Assembly: GCA_963678705.1 (NCBI GenBank)
Contig: OY783212.1
Location: 17,794,001 to 17,858,000, forward strand
DNA length: 64,000 nucleotides
Source of the DNA: Panorpa germanica
Taxonomy: Eukaryota; Arthropoda; Insecta; Mecoptera; Panorpidae
Direction: 5' to 3'
Each line of letters begins with the position of its first letter. Within the stretch, counting starts at the first letter, position 1. The position numbers were made by a program, and so were the translations under genes. Below the pieces are notes generated by a model. The model ran no database searches. It was not told where the DNA came from and was given only the letters and a program-made list of their open reading frames with translations. Positions 13,501-27,010 of the stretch are shown piece after piece.

Positions 13501-16500
13501 AGGAAGATGTTTTCCGTGTTCACTAACGTCATTATGCAGCAATGACAAAACAGATAAAAGAATTTGTTCACTCAAAGTATTTCCTTCAAGGCCTGTAATT
13601 AAACATAAATTATACTTTCGTTGTTTTAACACGGTATTAAATTACTTGAATGACAAAATTACCTTGAATCGGATCATCCGCTTGTGAGAAATGAGCCAGA
13701 AACACAATTATTTTCATAAAAGCTGATCTTACTTCTGCAGAAGGAGCAGCTAGTAAATATTCTGCAATCCTGTGTCTACTTTCCAATAAACCATGCCATG
13801 CAAACCACGCACGAACTTTGCTAGAAAGTCTCAAATGTTGACATAAAGCATCGTACCTATAAAAAAAAAGAACATTGAAATAAAATTCAAAATAAATATT
13901 TTTTTCATAAACTTAAAAAAAATGTTTTCCTCTAATCTAGCGAAGCAAAAATAAACCTACCAATCACTAGCTGCACCGCGCAGTGTTTTTTTTGTTCTCA
14001 AACCAGAATGAAACAAGAATCTTGTAGCAAGTTGAATAGAGAGTAACGACAATTCTTCCGTTTGTGGTGTCTGTAATTGGAGTATGCCATTTAATAACAA
14101 TTCCTATCTTTGAACATTCTTCTTTTTGTTAATAACTCACCAATTTATCTCTCTGTGCATTACAAGCTACAAGTTTCCTAATAAAAGAAAAATACTCTGT
14201 ACAATACATATTCCTAGAGTGCAAAAACCTTATGTTTTGTATTCTAACACTGCGTTCAATTGCTTGCGGCATTACTAGTACTCCATGACCACTTTCAGCT
14301 AACAATAAAAATATTGGAAATTATTTAAGTATATTTCAAAATACGTTCCGTAATTTTATCTCTAATTGCAATAACATACCGAGTGAAAGTTGCTCCACAC
14401 ATTGTTGCGATGAAGGAATTGGTTGATCAGTTCTAGTATAAAATAACATATATGCATTCCACCATCTCTTTTGTCTTCGATATTGCATTCTTTTTAACAT
14501 GTGATCGAAAACTTCACCCATATAATCGCCACCAAAGCACTGAGCTTTCATTTCTTCATCTTCATCCATTTTACATTCGGAAACTTCACCATCGTCAAAC
14601 TTATACCACAAACCACTTTCCCTGTAATAAATAATTGAATGTGTCGTGTTTTCAAATAATTTTTATATTTGATTTGACCATTCTCAGATTTTCAATATTA
14701 CCTTTGTAATATATAGCTGTAATAGTGTCCTCCTGACGCCTGGCCAGAATGAACAACAATTCCAGTTAATTGATATTTTGTCTCAGGAGTTAAATTAGAT
14801 TTTTTGGTTGAAGCGGTTACATTAGTGGAATCATTTGAATTTTGATTTAAGAATGAATTAGGATCAGGTTCATCTTCTCCTTCAATATCAATTACTTCTC
14901 CTTCCATTCTTGCTAAGCCGGATACTGGAATTAATATGCTATTTATAAAAACAACAAAATTCTTTAAATTGAAAAGCCATTTAAACCATTAATACCTGTA
15001 TATGGCTCCATATCAAGTTCTCTAGGAAATTCAAAATAGTCATTGAACTTAATAGCACATACTCTCTCAAAATCATACTCAAATCGTTTAAGTTGAATAG
15101 TTAATACTGGGGGAAGTTTTCTAACACAAAGACGTTTTACTGTCACTACCTATAAGAAAAATAGATTAATAAACACAAGTTATTTTACAAAATGAATTTG
15201 GTTTGTATTTGACTGACTTTTTTGTCACATTTATCACAGTGGTAAGCATCAGCCCCCTCAAGTAATTCGCCTTTCACGTATTGTTCAAGAGAATCAGCCA
15301 AAGAACTATGATTTCGAATATCTACACTAATTACACTAAACGGTTCTTCTTTGGAATATCTGTAACATATTTATAGTTAAGATTGATATAATCGTTTTGT
15401 GAGGGAATTCTAATTGTTTTCATTGTTAATTTTGTTAATATATACCTATGCGGGCACCCTCGACATATTTTTTGATCACTATATGATCCACCTAAAGTAC
15501 TCCCCATTAACTGAGGATGTCCTAGTCCTTTTAAGCCTTCATCCAAGCTCTCTACAAGTGACATAAAAAATTCTACAGCATCTTGTTGTTCTCGTAGATT
15601 GACAGGCTCTCCTTGTAATTTAAAATGACTCCACAATCCTCTTGGAACATAATACTGCAAGTGACTGTGCGCCAAATGTGCAAAGATGGCTTGCACATGT
15701 TTCAAAATACCTACATGGTAATTTGTTCTTTCTGTGGTATTATCTACATGTCCTAACGAATTCTACAAAAATAAGAAATAAAACGTAAAAATATGTAGTA
15801 TACAACTGTCTATATGACAAAAAATATAGATTGATTAACACACTTCTTCTTTCTCTTCTCCGCTAAAATCTTCTGAATTATCTGTAACTGCTCCCGAAGC
15901 ACTAAGTAACCCTATTCTAATAGTTTGTACCATGTATAATTGTTGCAGAACACTATTCATATAACAAGTTGCACCAGCATTCTTTAATCCACAAAAAGAT
16001 TGGCTAGGACGAGGCCCAACAGGTGGCATATACTCCCAGTCCCGCAGCGGTTCTGTATCTGAATATTATAGAAACATTTTATTAAGTACACTACTCTTTA
16101 CTTTTTATTTTAAAAATAGAAAAATACCTGAGTAAAACATATTAGTCAACATGGTAACAAGTTCTCTCATATTCCTCGCTGAACCGTTACATAAAGCTAC
16201 TAATAATTCGCAAGCGGCAGCAACGGTTTGAGGAGACCTGCATACAGGCGCTGGTACATTTCCCCACGGAGTAGAGTTATCAAGTTGTGCACCACGTGCC
16301 AACTCTAAATGAAGTTTAGAAGCAGGAAATAGAAAATCTTCTACTAATTCCTTAATTAGAAAAATAGCAGATGCTTCACCGCAACCTAGTTCTGATTTAT
16401 CATCCGGAGGTAAAAATGATAGTAACTCTTTTGCTAGGCCTAAATGACCTTCTAGCAAGGCTTCGTGAACCTGAATACATTATCATAAAAGTAAATAAAT

Positions 16501-19500
16501 ATAATGAAGTGTTAAAATATTAATGTACTCTATTAAATAATTATACCTGAGTATCTCCAGTCTTAGAAACATTATGTTTAACTACTTTAAGCCATGTGAT
16601 TTCTTGAGATAATAATTGCGGTGCCAAGTTTAACGGCCAATTTGAGTTATAGGCGTAATTTAAAAGACGACACAATAACTAAAATTAATAACGATTTCAA
16701 GATGAGGATACATAAATAAAGTAAATTTGTCATTAATAGCTATTATAAAGAACTTACGGTAAAGTACTCCTGACTCTGACTAGCATATTGTTGAACCAAA
16801 GTATCTAAAGAATGAATTAATAATCCAGTTATAAATTCCAGTGGTCTCCTATCAGCAGCGCACCAAGTGGAAATTAATAGTAGTTGTTCCGCAGCAGCTA
16901 CACGTACTTGTCGTGCTTTTGAGACGAGCACTAAATTTGTTATAAAATCCGACCAAAAGGTCTCCCTCACTAAACTTTCATGTGCCGATGGATTTAAAAC
17001 CATGCTCATTGTTAAAACTTCTAGAGCTTCCTTGCACACTGAAAACAAAAACTTATACGTGTTTCATAAAGAAAAAAATTAAACAATTGTATAAAATCAT
17101 TTGATATAGCTAAGTTTATTTTACTAATCAGAAAAACATAAACGTAATACAGCTAACTAATTGTATAAATACGTATTGTATACGTGTTGTATTAAATTTC
17201 TATAAAATGATATGATTAGATTTTAGAGAATCATGTGTAAAAGTTTGAATAAAACGAGAATGTAAAATACGTGAATATAAAGAACGAAACAAAAGTGATA
17301 AAAGAATATAAAGTCACCTGCTATATCCTGCGCATCTGGTAAAGAATTTTCAAGACCTAAATCATTTCCCCCAGACAATAGTTGTAAAGATCCTGTGCTA
17401 GCAGCCCAAGCCATCCGTACTACATTCCTAATAGTGGCAATATCCGGTAGTTGCCATTTTAAAGCACTAGCAAATAAATTTCTGCAATGTTCACCATCAC
17501 TGTCGGCCATTAACATCTACAATAAACAGTTTTGAATATCTAAAATATTAATTCTAGCATATATTATAAATTAATTACATCAAAACATTGGCTAAATCTT
17601 CTATTTACCTGATCGGCTAAACCCTGTGCTAATTTTGTAGCTACAGTCCTCAGAAGCTGTTCAGATTGTTGACTAGGTACAGAGTGTAACGCTTGTTTCA
17701 GTACTGCTACATGTGATCTATTATACATATTATATTAATTAGGTTATTTCTTGTATGTCAATAGAATTTTAAAAATAAATTGATTTTCTTACTTTTCATG
17801 TCTTGTTACACCTTGAACAAGACCATCTGGGTGTACTTGTGCTGGTTCATCACCAACTCGTGCCAAAACGCTACCCACAACACCAAGGAAAAATTTCGTA
17901 AGGCGTAGTAAACATAAGTACGCACATCTATAAAAATATAAATTGTTAGAAGCCGTAATGTAGGATGTTTATTTATTTATTTCTTGTTAACTAACCTTTT
18001 CATATGAGTATCGCCCATAGGCATAAAATTATTTTTTGTAAGTAATTCAACTATAATATGTGCAACCCCAGATCGCACCCATGCTTGTTGGGTTTCATAT
18101 GCAACATCTCCCATCGGTTCCAGCGACGGCAGTAAGACAGCATGTAAAACTTCTAAATTATATAAAACTTGTGCTGGGGTATTTGTAAAGAACATTTCTT
18201 CAACAGTTGGTTGCTCATCAAACTCATGAGTCGCTATTTCAATTCCACATAGGGCTTGCAATTTATAAACCTAAAATTTTTCATTTATGAAATTCACTGA
18301 GGTTTTCTTGAATTAATGTTTCAATTTCCTTTACCGTTAACTGATCTGGTGGAATTAAATGAAGTAATGTTCTAGCAGAATCTCTTAAAGAACCGTGTCC
18401 TAAGCTAACACCTAATTGCATAAGTTGCATAAAGAAAACTGAATATAATGATTTCTTAGATATCAGAACTCCGGGTAAATTAGCTTCTGCTTCTGGTCTC
18501 GGTTGATCAGGACCAGGTCGTGGAGGAGATCCAGTGCTACTATCACTAGAACTATCTGGAGAACTAGCCATTCCAGCACCAGCTTGCGATAATTTTCCGG
18601 TTAATACCTACAACATATATTAGTGATATTAACTGAAATTGTCAAATTTTCCATGAATGGTAATAGATTGCAGGGATAACACATTTTAATTTTGAATAAC
18701 CATATTTTCAATGGATCGTTCAGACTTTCAAATCAGGTAATAACAATCAAATTTATAAAAATATGACATCTCTTACCATTTTATCTCTAATAGGAGTTTG
18801 CAAAATGATCTGTCGGTCATCTGTAACGTCTAATGGTTCACCATTCATAAATAATTCTAATTTGACTGTTGACGATGAAGCTTTGATTCTATAAAAAGTT
18901 ATCTTGTTAAGAAAAAATTAAGAATACAAAGAAGAACTGATCTTATCACTTACTAACCTTCGCAAAACCTGCCTTCTTAAAGATGACAATGTATCATTAC
19001 TATGTGTAAAGACCTCCACGTCATCTACAGGCCTTCCTGGACTTTGAAATCGAACTAGTAACGTCATGTGTTTTCCCCTACATGCCCTAAAAATTTTAAT
19101 AATGTAATAGTTATACTAAAGTATTTTAAATAATTAGTTCAGAAACCTTTGCAGTGGTAATATTCTTCGTTCACCAACAAAAGTTTGATCACATTGGGTA
19201 AGATATTCTTGTAAAACTTTTATCACTCTGCACATTCTCTCAGCTTCTTGTTGAATTTTTAGATTAACGACATGTTTATCTTCGGTTTTTCCTACAAAAT
19301 AATTCAATTAGCTCTGAATTTCTAAAGTCACTACAATGATGTTGGAGAAATGGATTTATCCATTTAGGGAATAATTTGATGGGGACCACAAATTATAAAA
19401 ACAGGCAATAATTGTCCAGGAATATAGTTGCCAGGAAGAAGACGTAATTGAAAAGGTCAAAAATGGGATGCAGCGCCAAATAGATGTAATAACATACCCG

Positions 19501-22500
19501 GTTCATCAGGAATACTAGTTAATAATGCAACGGTGTCGTAATGTGTTCTCAGTCTTTCGCAACACTCTCCAATAAACGATATATGATATTCTGCTTGTGA
19601 CGCTTGCAATCTTGGACCGAGAGCTGTGGTCACTTCCTTTAACAATTCTATTGCTCTAAATGCAATATCCTCACCACTACATGTTATAACCTGTAATAAA
19701 TTAATGTATAAGAAATAATATATTGCTATATAAAAAAAAAATTAAAACAAACTTACTCTCCATAAATAATCTGAACCAATAAGTTCTACGTCATCAAGAA
19801 CAAATCCCCTACGTTTGGTTTTAAGCTTCCCTTCTTTTGAATTCACAGCCTTAAAAAAACGTTCGAAACACCTGAAAATTACATTTTGGTATTAGTTTAG
19901 TTTCAAATATAACTTATCAAACATAATGTCAAAGTTTATACTAAATACTAACTTAATTCCACTTTCCGTTAGCAATGTAGGTTCCAACTGAAGTAAATTA
20001 TTTTCGAAGAAATCCCTGTTTATGCCCGGATCTAAATCTGGTTCCTCTCCCATGAGTTTTCCAAACCATCGAAAACAAGCCTCTCGATCAGACGGAAATA
20101 CTGCCCCCTCTGCCAGGCATTGCCATATCTGTTTGGCCTTTAAATATTATAACACGTTCATATGATATTTGGAAATTTTTTGTATAGCTTCTTTAAATTA
20201 CGAAAGATAAGTAGATAATATGTAGAAATGTTTAACATGAAGTGCGGCAATCACCAGCAATACATGCATTTATTTTTAATTAAATAATTCACCGAACAAA
20301 TATGATCATGAAATAAAGAAACGGTAAAATCTTGATTTCCATTAATTAGGATTACTATTCTCTAAGAAAACTACTTCTCTTGAGTATAAAGAAGCTATGA
20401 ACATCGGAGTATACTTGAAAAAATCATAAATACAGAAATAAAAACCTCATATTAAGTGAATTTTAAAATAAATTTCAGCATATAACAATATTCATAAGAA
20501 ATTAAAATAAATTCAAAAAATAATCTAAAATAAAAAATAGTATGCATTAAAAGCGTTCAAAAAAATTGATACTAAAAACTTATGAGTGGATTAATAATTC
20601 GTTTACGCAAGCGTTACAATTTATTTCTGATATTTGAGACTCTCAAGATTATGCTCCTACTTTAAATATCATAAAAAGATATTACCTGATCTGCACATAA
20701 CCACAATTGTCCATCTTTAAGTAAAAATCGGAGAAAATTCAATCTTTCTTGCAATTGCTGAGGATGAGGATATCGCCCATCCGGAACTAATCTATTTGGG
20801 TCTAGATTGGGTTGTTCTAAAAAATAAATGTTCATATAGATATATGTATATATATTCATGCCTTGTTAATCTTTATTTTCAATGCACAATATTTACCTTT
20901 TGATAATGCCCGAACTCTCTCCATATAACCAGTCAAACTGTTAGTAACTAAAATAACAAGACTATGCTGATTTTGTAGTCGTTCTATTACTTCTTGCCTG
21001 TGAAGTGTTTGATGCTGTCTAGATGCATGATTATTAGAATTCGGACTGGGTTCGTATAGACAACAAATTTCACGAATAAGTTTTAAAGCAGGTAACGCCC
21101 ATTGATCGCCTAATTTTAGTTCATCGACACACCTAAAATTTAATTAAACAATATTTATTTAAGCAACACAAATTTACTTAACATAGATGTACATATATTA
21201 AATCTTACTTATCAAGCCACACAGTTTTTTGTGCATCTCTTTCTTGTGAACAACTATAATCAAGAATTTTGACATGAGCAGACAACGCTTGATCTAATAC
21301 CTCAGGTAAGACTTCATCTGAATGCGCTAGTGTCCAAAATAACGTAAGAACCTGAAATAGATCAATCACAAATGTGTTTGGATGTCTTTTCAATTATTCT
21401 TATATAAATGTTTATTTATTTGTTTACCTTATGAGCCATCACTCCATCCTTATCGTCCTCAGCTAATCTCCTTATAAGCTCAAGTAATCGTTCTCTTTGT
21501 TTCTTGTTTGCTGTAGTCCAACTTGACTATGGAAGATATTTTTTATTATTAATAGGACACAGATAAGAAATATAAATCAGTATTTCTTTTTATGAAATCT
21601 ACCTGGAAGCATTCAAATAAATGATCTAGTTGTTCTGCACTAAAATCCCAAGCTAATTTTGCAAGCAAATCATGAACATTTTTCACTATTGCTTCATGTT
21701 TTCCTGCCTGAGCACTCCAGACTGCATCCAAATCCGATAACGTCAAACTATGCTCCTTAATTAAAAATCTAAGAATTTTTTCCAATTTTTCTACATATTG
21801 TGGTTGATGTAAAGAATCTCGTAGGACAATATCTAAAACGTTATTTTCCTTGATCCATTTCTAAAACAAATATAAAATTTTAATGCTTAGACGTATATTC
21901 TATAATTATAAGTATTTGTATAAGAAATTGAACAATTTATTTGTAGCATTACACCTTACCGCCATTTTATCTGCTGACAACCAATCCAAATCATCTTCGC
22001 TTGCATGAGCTCTATGAGGGTAATATGACACTGCCCCTAATACTTTATTAATTTCGTTCAAAGCATTCATTTTCCCATTGAAACTAGAAATTTGTAGTAG
22101 CCTAAGTATCATTTTTAACCTAAACATCTCCAATTCTAAAAATTGTAAGTGAAATTCATTATTTTAGATAGGATAATCACAAAAAAAAGATTATTCAACT
22201 CCAGGTAATCGATAATTAAAATGAATTTCACCTTTAACCAGTCCATCATGTTTATTCAGTCTACTAGCTAAGTTTCTTGCTGCTCGCACAATTCCCCCAA
22301 CAGAATCATTTTTACTTTCTGGTTTCGCTTCTCTTTTTAATTCCTCGTCGGATAGCGATTCCAAAATACTAGGCACTAATTCCTATAAAAGATATGATTA
22401 AAAAATATAACAGGAAAAAAATATTAGCTATCAATTTAAGCATGGTATTTGTGTTATCTACACTCTAAAAAATATTGGTCGAAAAAATACTTTAGACGCT

Positions 22501-24066
22501 TTTTTCTTAAACTAAGGCTGCATTGCGAAAAAGAATAGTGCGGAAGTAAAGCCGTACGAATGTGATTTTCTTTCACAGTGTGGTGGTTCTAATCTAAGAA
22601 AGATTCGTCCAAAGCATTTTTTCGATGAATTTTTTTTACAGTGTATTTATCTTTACTTACCAATACAGGCATTATATATTTAGTAATAGTTGGAACTGTT
22701 AACATTTCGTAACACTGTCCAAATGGTTTTAACAAGGCATGAACAACGGGTAAAGACAATCTTGAGCTTTCGATGGATGAATTCATTGTTCCGGAAGTAG
22801 AACCTGCTTTATCCGAAACACTAGTTTTATCTGATGCAGATTTACTATTATTAGAGCCAGTCATTGCATTATCAGCAAGAATTGCATTATTAATACATTG
22901 TACAGAACTGGTGCTGCTTTCATCATTACTCTTACTATTTGCTTGAGGAGAATTAAATGTTGATTTAGTACTATTAGAAAAATCACTCGTTGTCACTAAC
23001 AGTTGTTCACTGGAATTATTTTTATTTATTGATGGGTTGATTAAGTTAGCGCCGCTTCGAAAACGTTCTAAAAGTGCATCAAATCCACCCATTTGCCCAA
23101 ATCTGTAAATTAAAAGTAACAAATTATGCATTTAAATAAAGTTAATCTTCAAGTAACAAGTTCATTTTGAACAAAACAAAAAATATTGAATCTGGATTAA
23201 TGTGAATGGCTTACTTATTTATGAGATCAACAAGCCACCCCCGAGGATTTCTTGGATCTCCACATGGCCTGGCGAATATTTCAATTCCAGGTTCATCAGG
23301 TGGTGCTCCAGTTACATTTATTGAAACAACGGACCCAATTTGCGAGGGGACCGTCTCACTAGCTCGAGAAGCGTTGAATGTGTGAAACCTAAATAAAAAA
23401 ACAAATTAAATAAAAATATGTACATTTGGGCATGGTTTTGCGTATTATCATTTCCAACTCACTTATTATTAGGATTAAGCACCATAGACAATAAATCTAA
23501 CAACGGAAACCAATCATGCGGCATTTTAATAACACATAATTCTAATAATTTTATGCACGATTGTAAAATACAATGATGAATATTATATTTCCAACTGTTG
23601 ACCGCTTCATCAGTCAAAATTTTCGTGAACGACACAGTTAAGCCCTCACGGAAAAATCGCTGGCAATGCTCAGATTCGATATCCCGACCTATTGAAAAAT
23701 AAAATTCAGTAAAAATTATTCAATATAATAAATAAGCTGAATATAAACGATAATATATCCAATCAATTGTACCTGCTTTGCACAAATCTATCGCAGCTTT
23801 TAATAGACATTCAAGCTCCTGGTCTGGCAATACAGGAACCACCCATCGAGGATTTGAAATCTTTTCGTCTAAAATTATTAACTTTCCAACAGGGAACGTA
23901 TCTGGTGTACAAGGCGATGCAGGTGAAATACTAAAATATATTTTAACATTTGGTTAGCAAAAAAAAAGGAGATAGTAATTGTATAATAAATTGAAACCTA
24001 CCTTTCGATCTCGTTAGGAGGTTCCTCGAGGGGCTCCCCCGCGCGCCCTCTGGTGGCTATAGTCAT
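10544..24066 (-). CDS. faf: Ubiquitin carboxyl-terminal hydrolase, fat facets / USP9X orthologue
   Basis: Very large gene of roughly 30 exons on the minus strand. It starts at ATG 24066 (exon 24066-24002) and ends at TAG 10546-10544 (last exon 10639-10544). The product is of the order of 2,500 residues, as in USP9X. It is collinear with USP9X as I remember it: PRWVVPVLP near the N-terminus, [37 protein letters not shown], a ubiquitin-like segment with its [14 protein letters not shown] linker (~18.5-19.3 kb), then the USP domain. The catalytic Cys box [13 protein letters not shown] has Cys at 15964-15966. The zinc ribbon has CRGCPHRY and CDKCDKK. The His box is [14 protein letters not shown], with His at 14725-14727. 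So the enzyme should be an active cysteine protease removing ubiquitin from substrates. In flies faf acts in endocytosis of Notch ligand with epsin (established knowledge). The N-terminal part has a Ser/Asn-rich insert. Confidence 0.95.
13065..13218. mobile_element. 154-bp MITE-like element in a fat facets intron
   Basis: The 13-bp ends AGTTCGGCGGCGA (13065-13077) and TCGCCGCCGAACT (13206-13218) are perfect inverse complements. They are unusually GC-rich compared with the AT-rich intron, and there is no ORF. Target duplication not clear. Confidence 0.5.
22461..22643. mobile_element. 183-bp MITE with TA target duplication (mariner-like) in a fat facets intron
   Basis: The left end CACTCTAAAAAATATTGGTC and the right end, read inversely CACTGTAAAAAAAATTCATC, continue to match for about 38 bp (TCGAAAAAATRCTTTRGACG). 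The element is flanked by TA on each side (22459-22460 and 22644-22645). TA duplication plus CACT-type ends suggest a Tc1/mariner-like non-autonomous element. Splice sites of the surrounding exons are untouched. Confidence 0.6.
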
Positions 24067-25002
24067 GTTGACGGCCGGTACTATTTCTATTTAAATACAC
24101 AGCTATCACATTCTCTAGAACAAAAATGTCCCTTACTATAAAATGCGATATCATTTAACTTGATAAATTATCACTTTTTAGAAGTATGTTATTTAAAAAA
24201 TATTACATACATGCAACGAAAAAAAAACAAAAATCATTCAAGAATTCATACCAAATGTAGATATACATATATTTCAATTGGAATCTACTAAAAATGCATT
24301 CGCGTAATAATTTTTTTAAATGTATTGGTACTTAATAAATTTCATTGACTGCACCCAGTTCTTCATTATATTTATCTCTTTTAGCGTTTCTGTCAAATAA
24401 TAAAAATTTATTGCATCCAAGGAATTATATACCCACCCCAATATAAAAACTAAGCATCATTGTGAAATCATCGTGCGTACATTTAAGTTACTGTCATTTC
24501 AATTACGAAACAGAGTGCCTTGATGTGTTAAATTATGTCAACACACACCTACGGCCTCTTCGAACAAGAAAACTTCTCTAGAATACTGAAAATATTTAGC
24601 ATACTAAAAATTGATTCATTGCCAGGACAATCAAAATGACAGTTGTCATACACGCCCTAATACATTTGTAGCTTCATTAACCCTAGAAATACTAAAATAT
24701 TTCAGGTACAATAAATCAAAGGCAACAAAATAACCATTAGCCAAAAAAAAAATTAAATGCCTATATTAGATATATTTTCATGACATTGTTTCTTAAAAAA
24801 ATGTATATGAAAGAAGAAAAACTCTTACCAATTTTAACTTCTCATGAACACCTTTTCCTTTGGTTTGATTAAATACAAAACACTTTAGTTACACAATATT
24901 ATATTCATGTAATATATTACAAAAATTATTTTATAAATAATAACTAAAAATTAGAATTTATGACAAATTTTCGATGTATTAAAAATCAGCCGGCCAGACA
25001 AG
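24067..25002. promoter_or_regulatory. Probable 5' UTR/promoter region of fat facets, possibly shared with a divergent + strand gene
   Basis: This 936-bp stretch lies between the fat facets start codon (minus) and an AAGATGGCGGC start-like motif at 24999-25009 (plus). No coding exon was seen in it. No TATA box or initiator could be assigned with confidence. Confidence 0.35.
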
Positions 25003-25191
25003 ATGGCGGCTAACAGAAATGAATCGCAACACAAGGATCGGCAGGAAATAAACATCCCCAAAGGATTACGCGAAATGTTGGTCGTAGAACAGTCATATGT
25101 ATTTTATAAAAAATATTTTAGGTTTTCACTAACCTTCTTAATAAATTATATGATGTTTTTTGCGTATTTATTATTAATTTTGCAAATTTAG
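25003..25191 (+). CDS. Candidate small protein or first coding exon, unknown function
   Basis: ATG at 25003 sits in AAGATGGCGGCTAAC, resembling the YY1/Pho element often found over animal start codons. The frame begins MAANRNESQHKDRQ, then INIPKGLREML. Two readings are possible. In one, a spliced first exon ends near 25098 before a gtattt donor, with exons I could not find downstream. In the other, a 62-residue single-exon protein has a polar N-terminus and a hydrophobic C-terminal tail (FSLTFLINYMMFFAYLLLIL), as in a tail-anchored microprotein. AT-rich intron sequence often translates into such hydrophobic residues, so the second reading is weak. The IPKGLREML piece faintly recalls RIIa/SPA17-like N-termini, which is speculation. 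Confidence 0.35.
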   Translation: MAANRNESQHKDRQEINIPKGLREMLVVEQSYVFYKKYFRFSLTFLINYMMFFAYLLLILQI

Positions 25192-27010
25192 TAATCGTTT
25201 GACGTACGGTTTGGGATATGGCGTATTGGCCTTCGAAACCTAACCAATATCTTAGCAGCCTATTGCACAAAGTTATTAGACACTGAACTTAACTTTTAAA
25301 CTTTTAAAAGATCAGAAGTCATGTGTGGGCTATTTTACAAAAATAATCTATATTCTGTTAACTCTTAAGCACTCTTAAGGTTATTATATGTAACTTAACT
25401 TACCAATTACTATTAACAAATATATAATTTTATGTAAAAGTACATTTTATATATCAGTAACACATTTTATATCTCTCAACTATATTCCCTTATAAAAACA
25501 CACGTGACTGGTCAAAGTCATACATAACTACATAGAAATAATATGTTTCGGTAAGGAAATATTGGAAATAGCTAATACTAAATTTACCTGTAAGTTACCT
25601 CTAAACATTTCTGCTGCCTACTTTTTGCATTATTTTATTTAAACTACAACTAGAGACACGACTGCCTTAAGACAGTCTGGCTAGTTGGTAGTGGCCATGG
25701 GAACATAGTATGAAAACTCGCATCCATTTCGGTAATTTTATTGTTAAATTACCTGCTAAATATCTCTAACCTAATTGTTACGTAAATTTCACATTTGACA
25801 ATATTTTCTTCTGATAGGTGGTCAGAGAACAAAACAATCAGATTCCATTCTTTCCAGTTTAAATTTGTGCAGATTTCATTGTATCCAGTGTAATTTAGCA
25901 ACTATTCCATGTACTGTAAATTTGGCAATGCCGAATTAATTTGGAGCACTTGATGTGTACATATTTTTTAAGTAGTATGCAATTGTATAGTTTTAACAAA
26001 GCTTAATAAATAGTAAATTATTGAAAATTACATATAATTTGTGTTCTAGGTGGTTCTAGCCAGTTCTAGCTAAGGTAATTACTACAGGTGATTTTTCCTA
26101 GAATTGCTAACGTTAACATGGCAACAGTGTAAACACACCATGGCGCCATGTGCGTAAATGCTCTTTTTGTCGCTACTGGCCACTTTGTACATTCCAAAAT
26201 AGACCCAGTTTGACAGATATATCAGTCAGTTAGATAACTTTAAAAAAAATAGTGTTATGTCATTCTAATTCCATGACATTCTATCACATTCTATGAGAAA
26301 CATTGAATATTTCGCTGTTCATAATTTAATTTCATAAGATTTTTTAATAAAAGTTGTGACGTAATTAATATGACTTGCGATAAATATATAGTGTCAAGTT
26401 TTTTCACATATATATGTAACTGGTTTTAAAAGATATTATTCATTTAAACATCTAGTGTTGAACATTCAATATATAGGAATACCAAACAAATTGATTTTAT
26501 TTTAATTATACATTACAATTAAGGTAATACAATTTTCTGGTGCTTATTAAGTGTTCCTTTCAGTTTTTTTTTTAAATAGAATTATTTAACTTATTGTTTT
26601 ATTAATTTGTGGGTATTGTTTTATATAAAAGTTAATTAGTGTTTATTATGTGGAAACGTACATATGTTTATTATGTGATTAATATTAATACATTTTAATT
26701 TTGAAACATAAACATGTTGACAACATGTAATATAAATATTTTATTATGAAGTATGTTTATAACCTCACTTGTTTCTGTCGGTCAATAGAAAATTTTTGGT
26801 ATTGATGTATTCCTATTGATACTTTTAAGAGAAAATGTATACGTAATAAGAAATAAAAAATGGAAATACAATACATAACGCTAAATTTATTTGATTTTGA
26901 CATAAATTTAATAGTGCCGATATGTAACATAAACTACTTATGAAGTGATACCAAATTAATTTATAACATTTAAAAATCATGTAGCTTAAACACGGAAGAT
27001 CTACTTTGAA
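25192..27010. other. Intergenic region upstream of Gclc
   Basis: No supportable exon on either strand. The last part (~26.9-27.01 kb) should include the Gclc 5' UTR. Downstream exons of the 25.0-kb candidate might be here but were not recognised. Confidence 0.4.

Noticed and set aside
10544-24066. Assignment of the large deubiquitinase to USP34/puffyeye
   Set aside because: The Cys box ([13 protein letters not shown]), the N-terminal TIATRG start and many other blocks match USP9X/fat facets instead of USP34.
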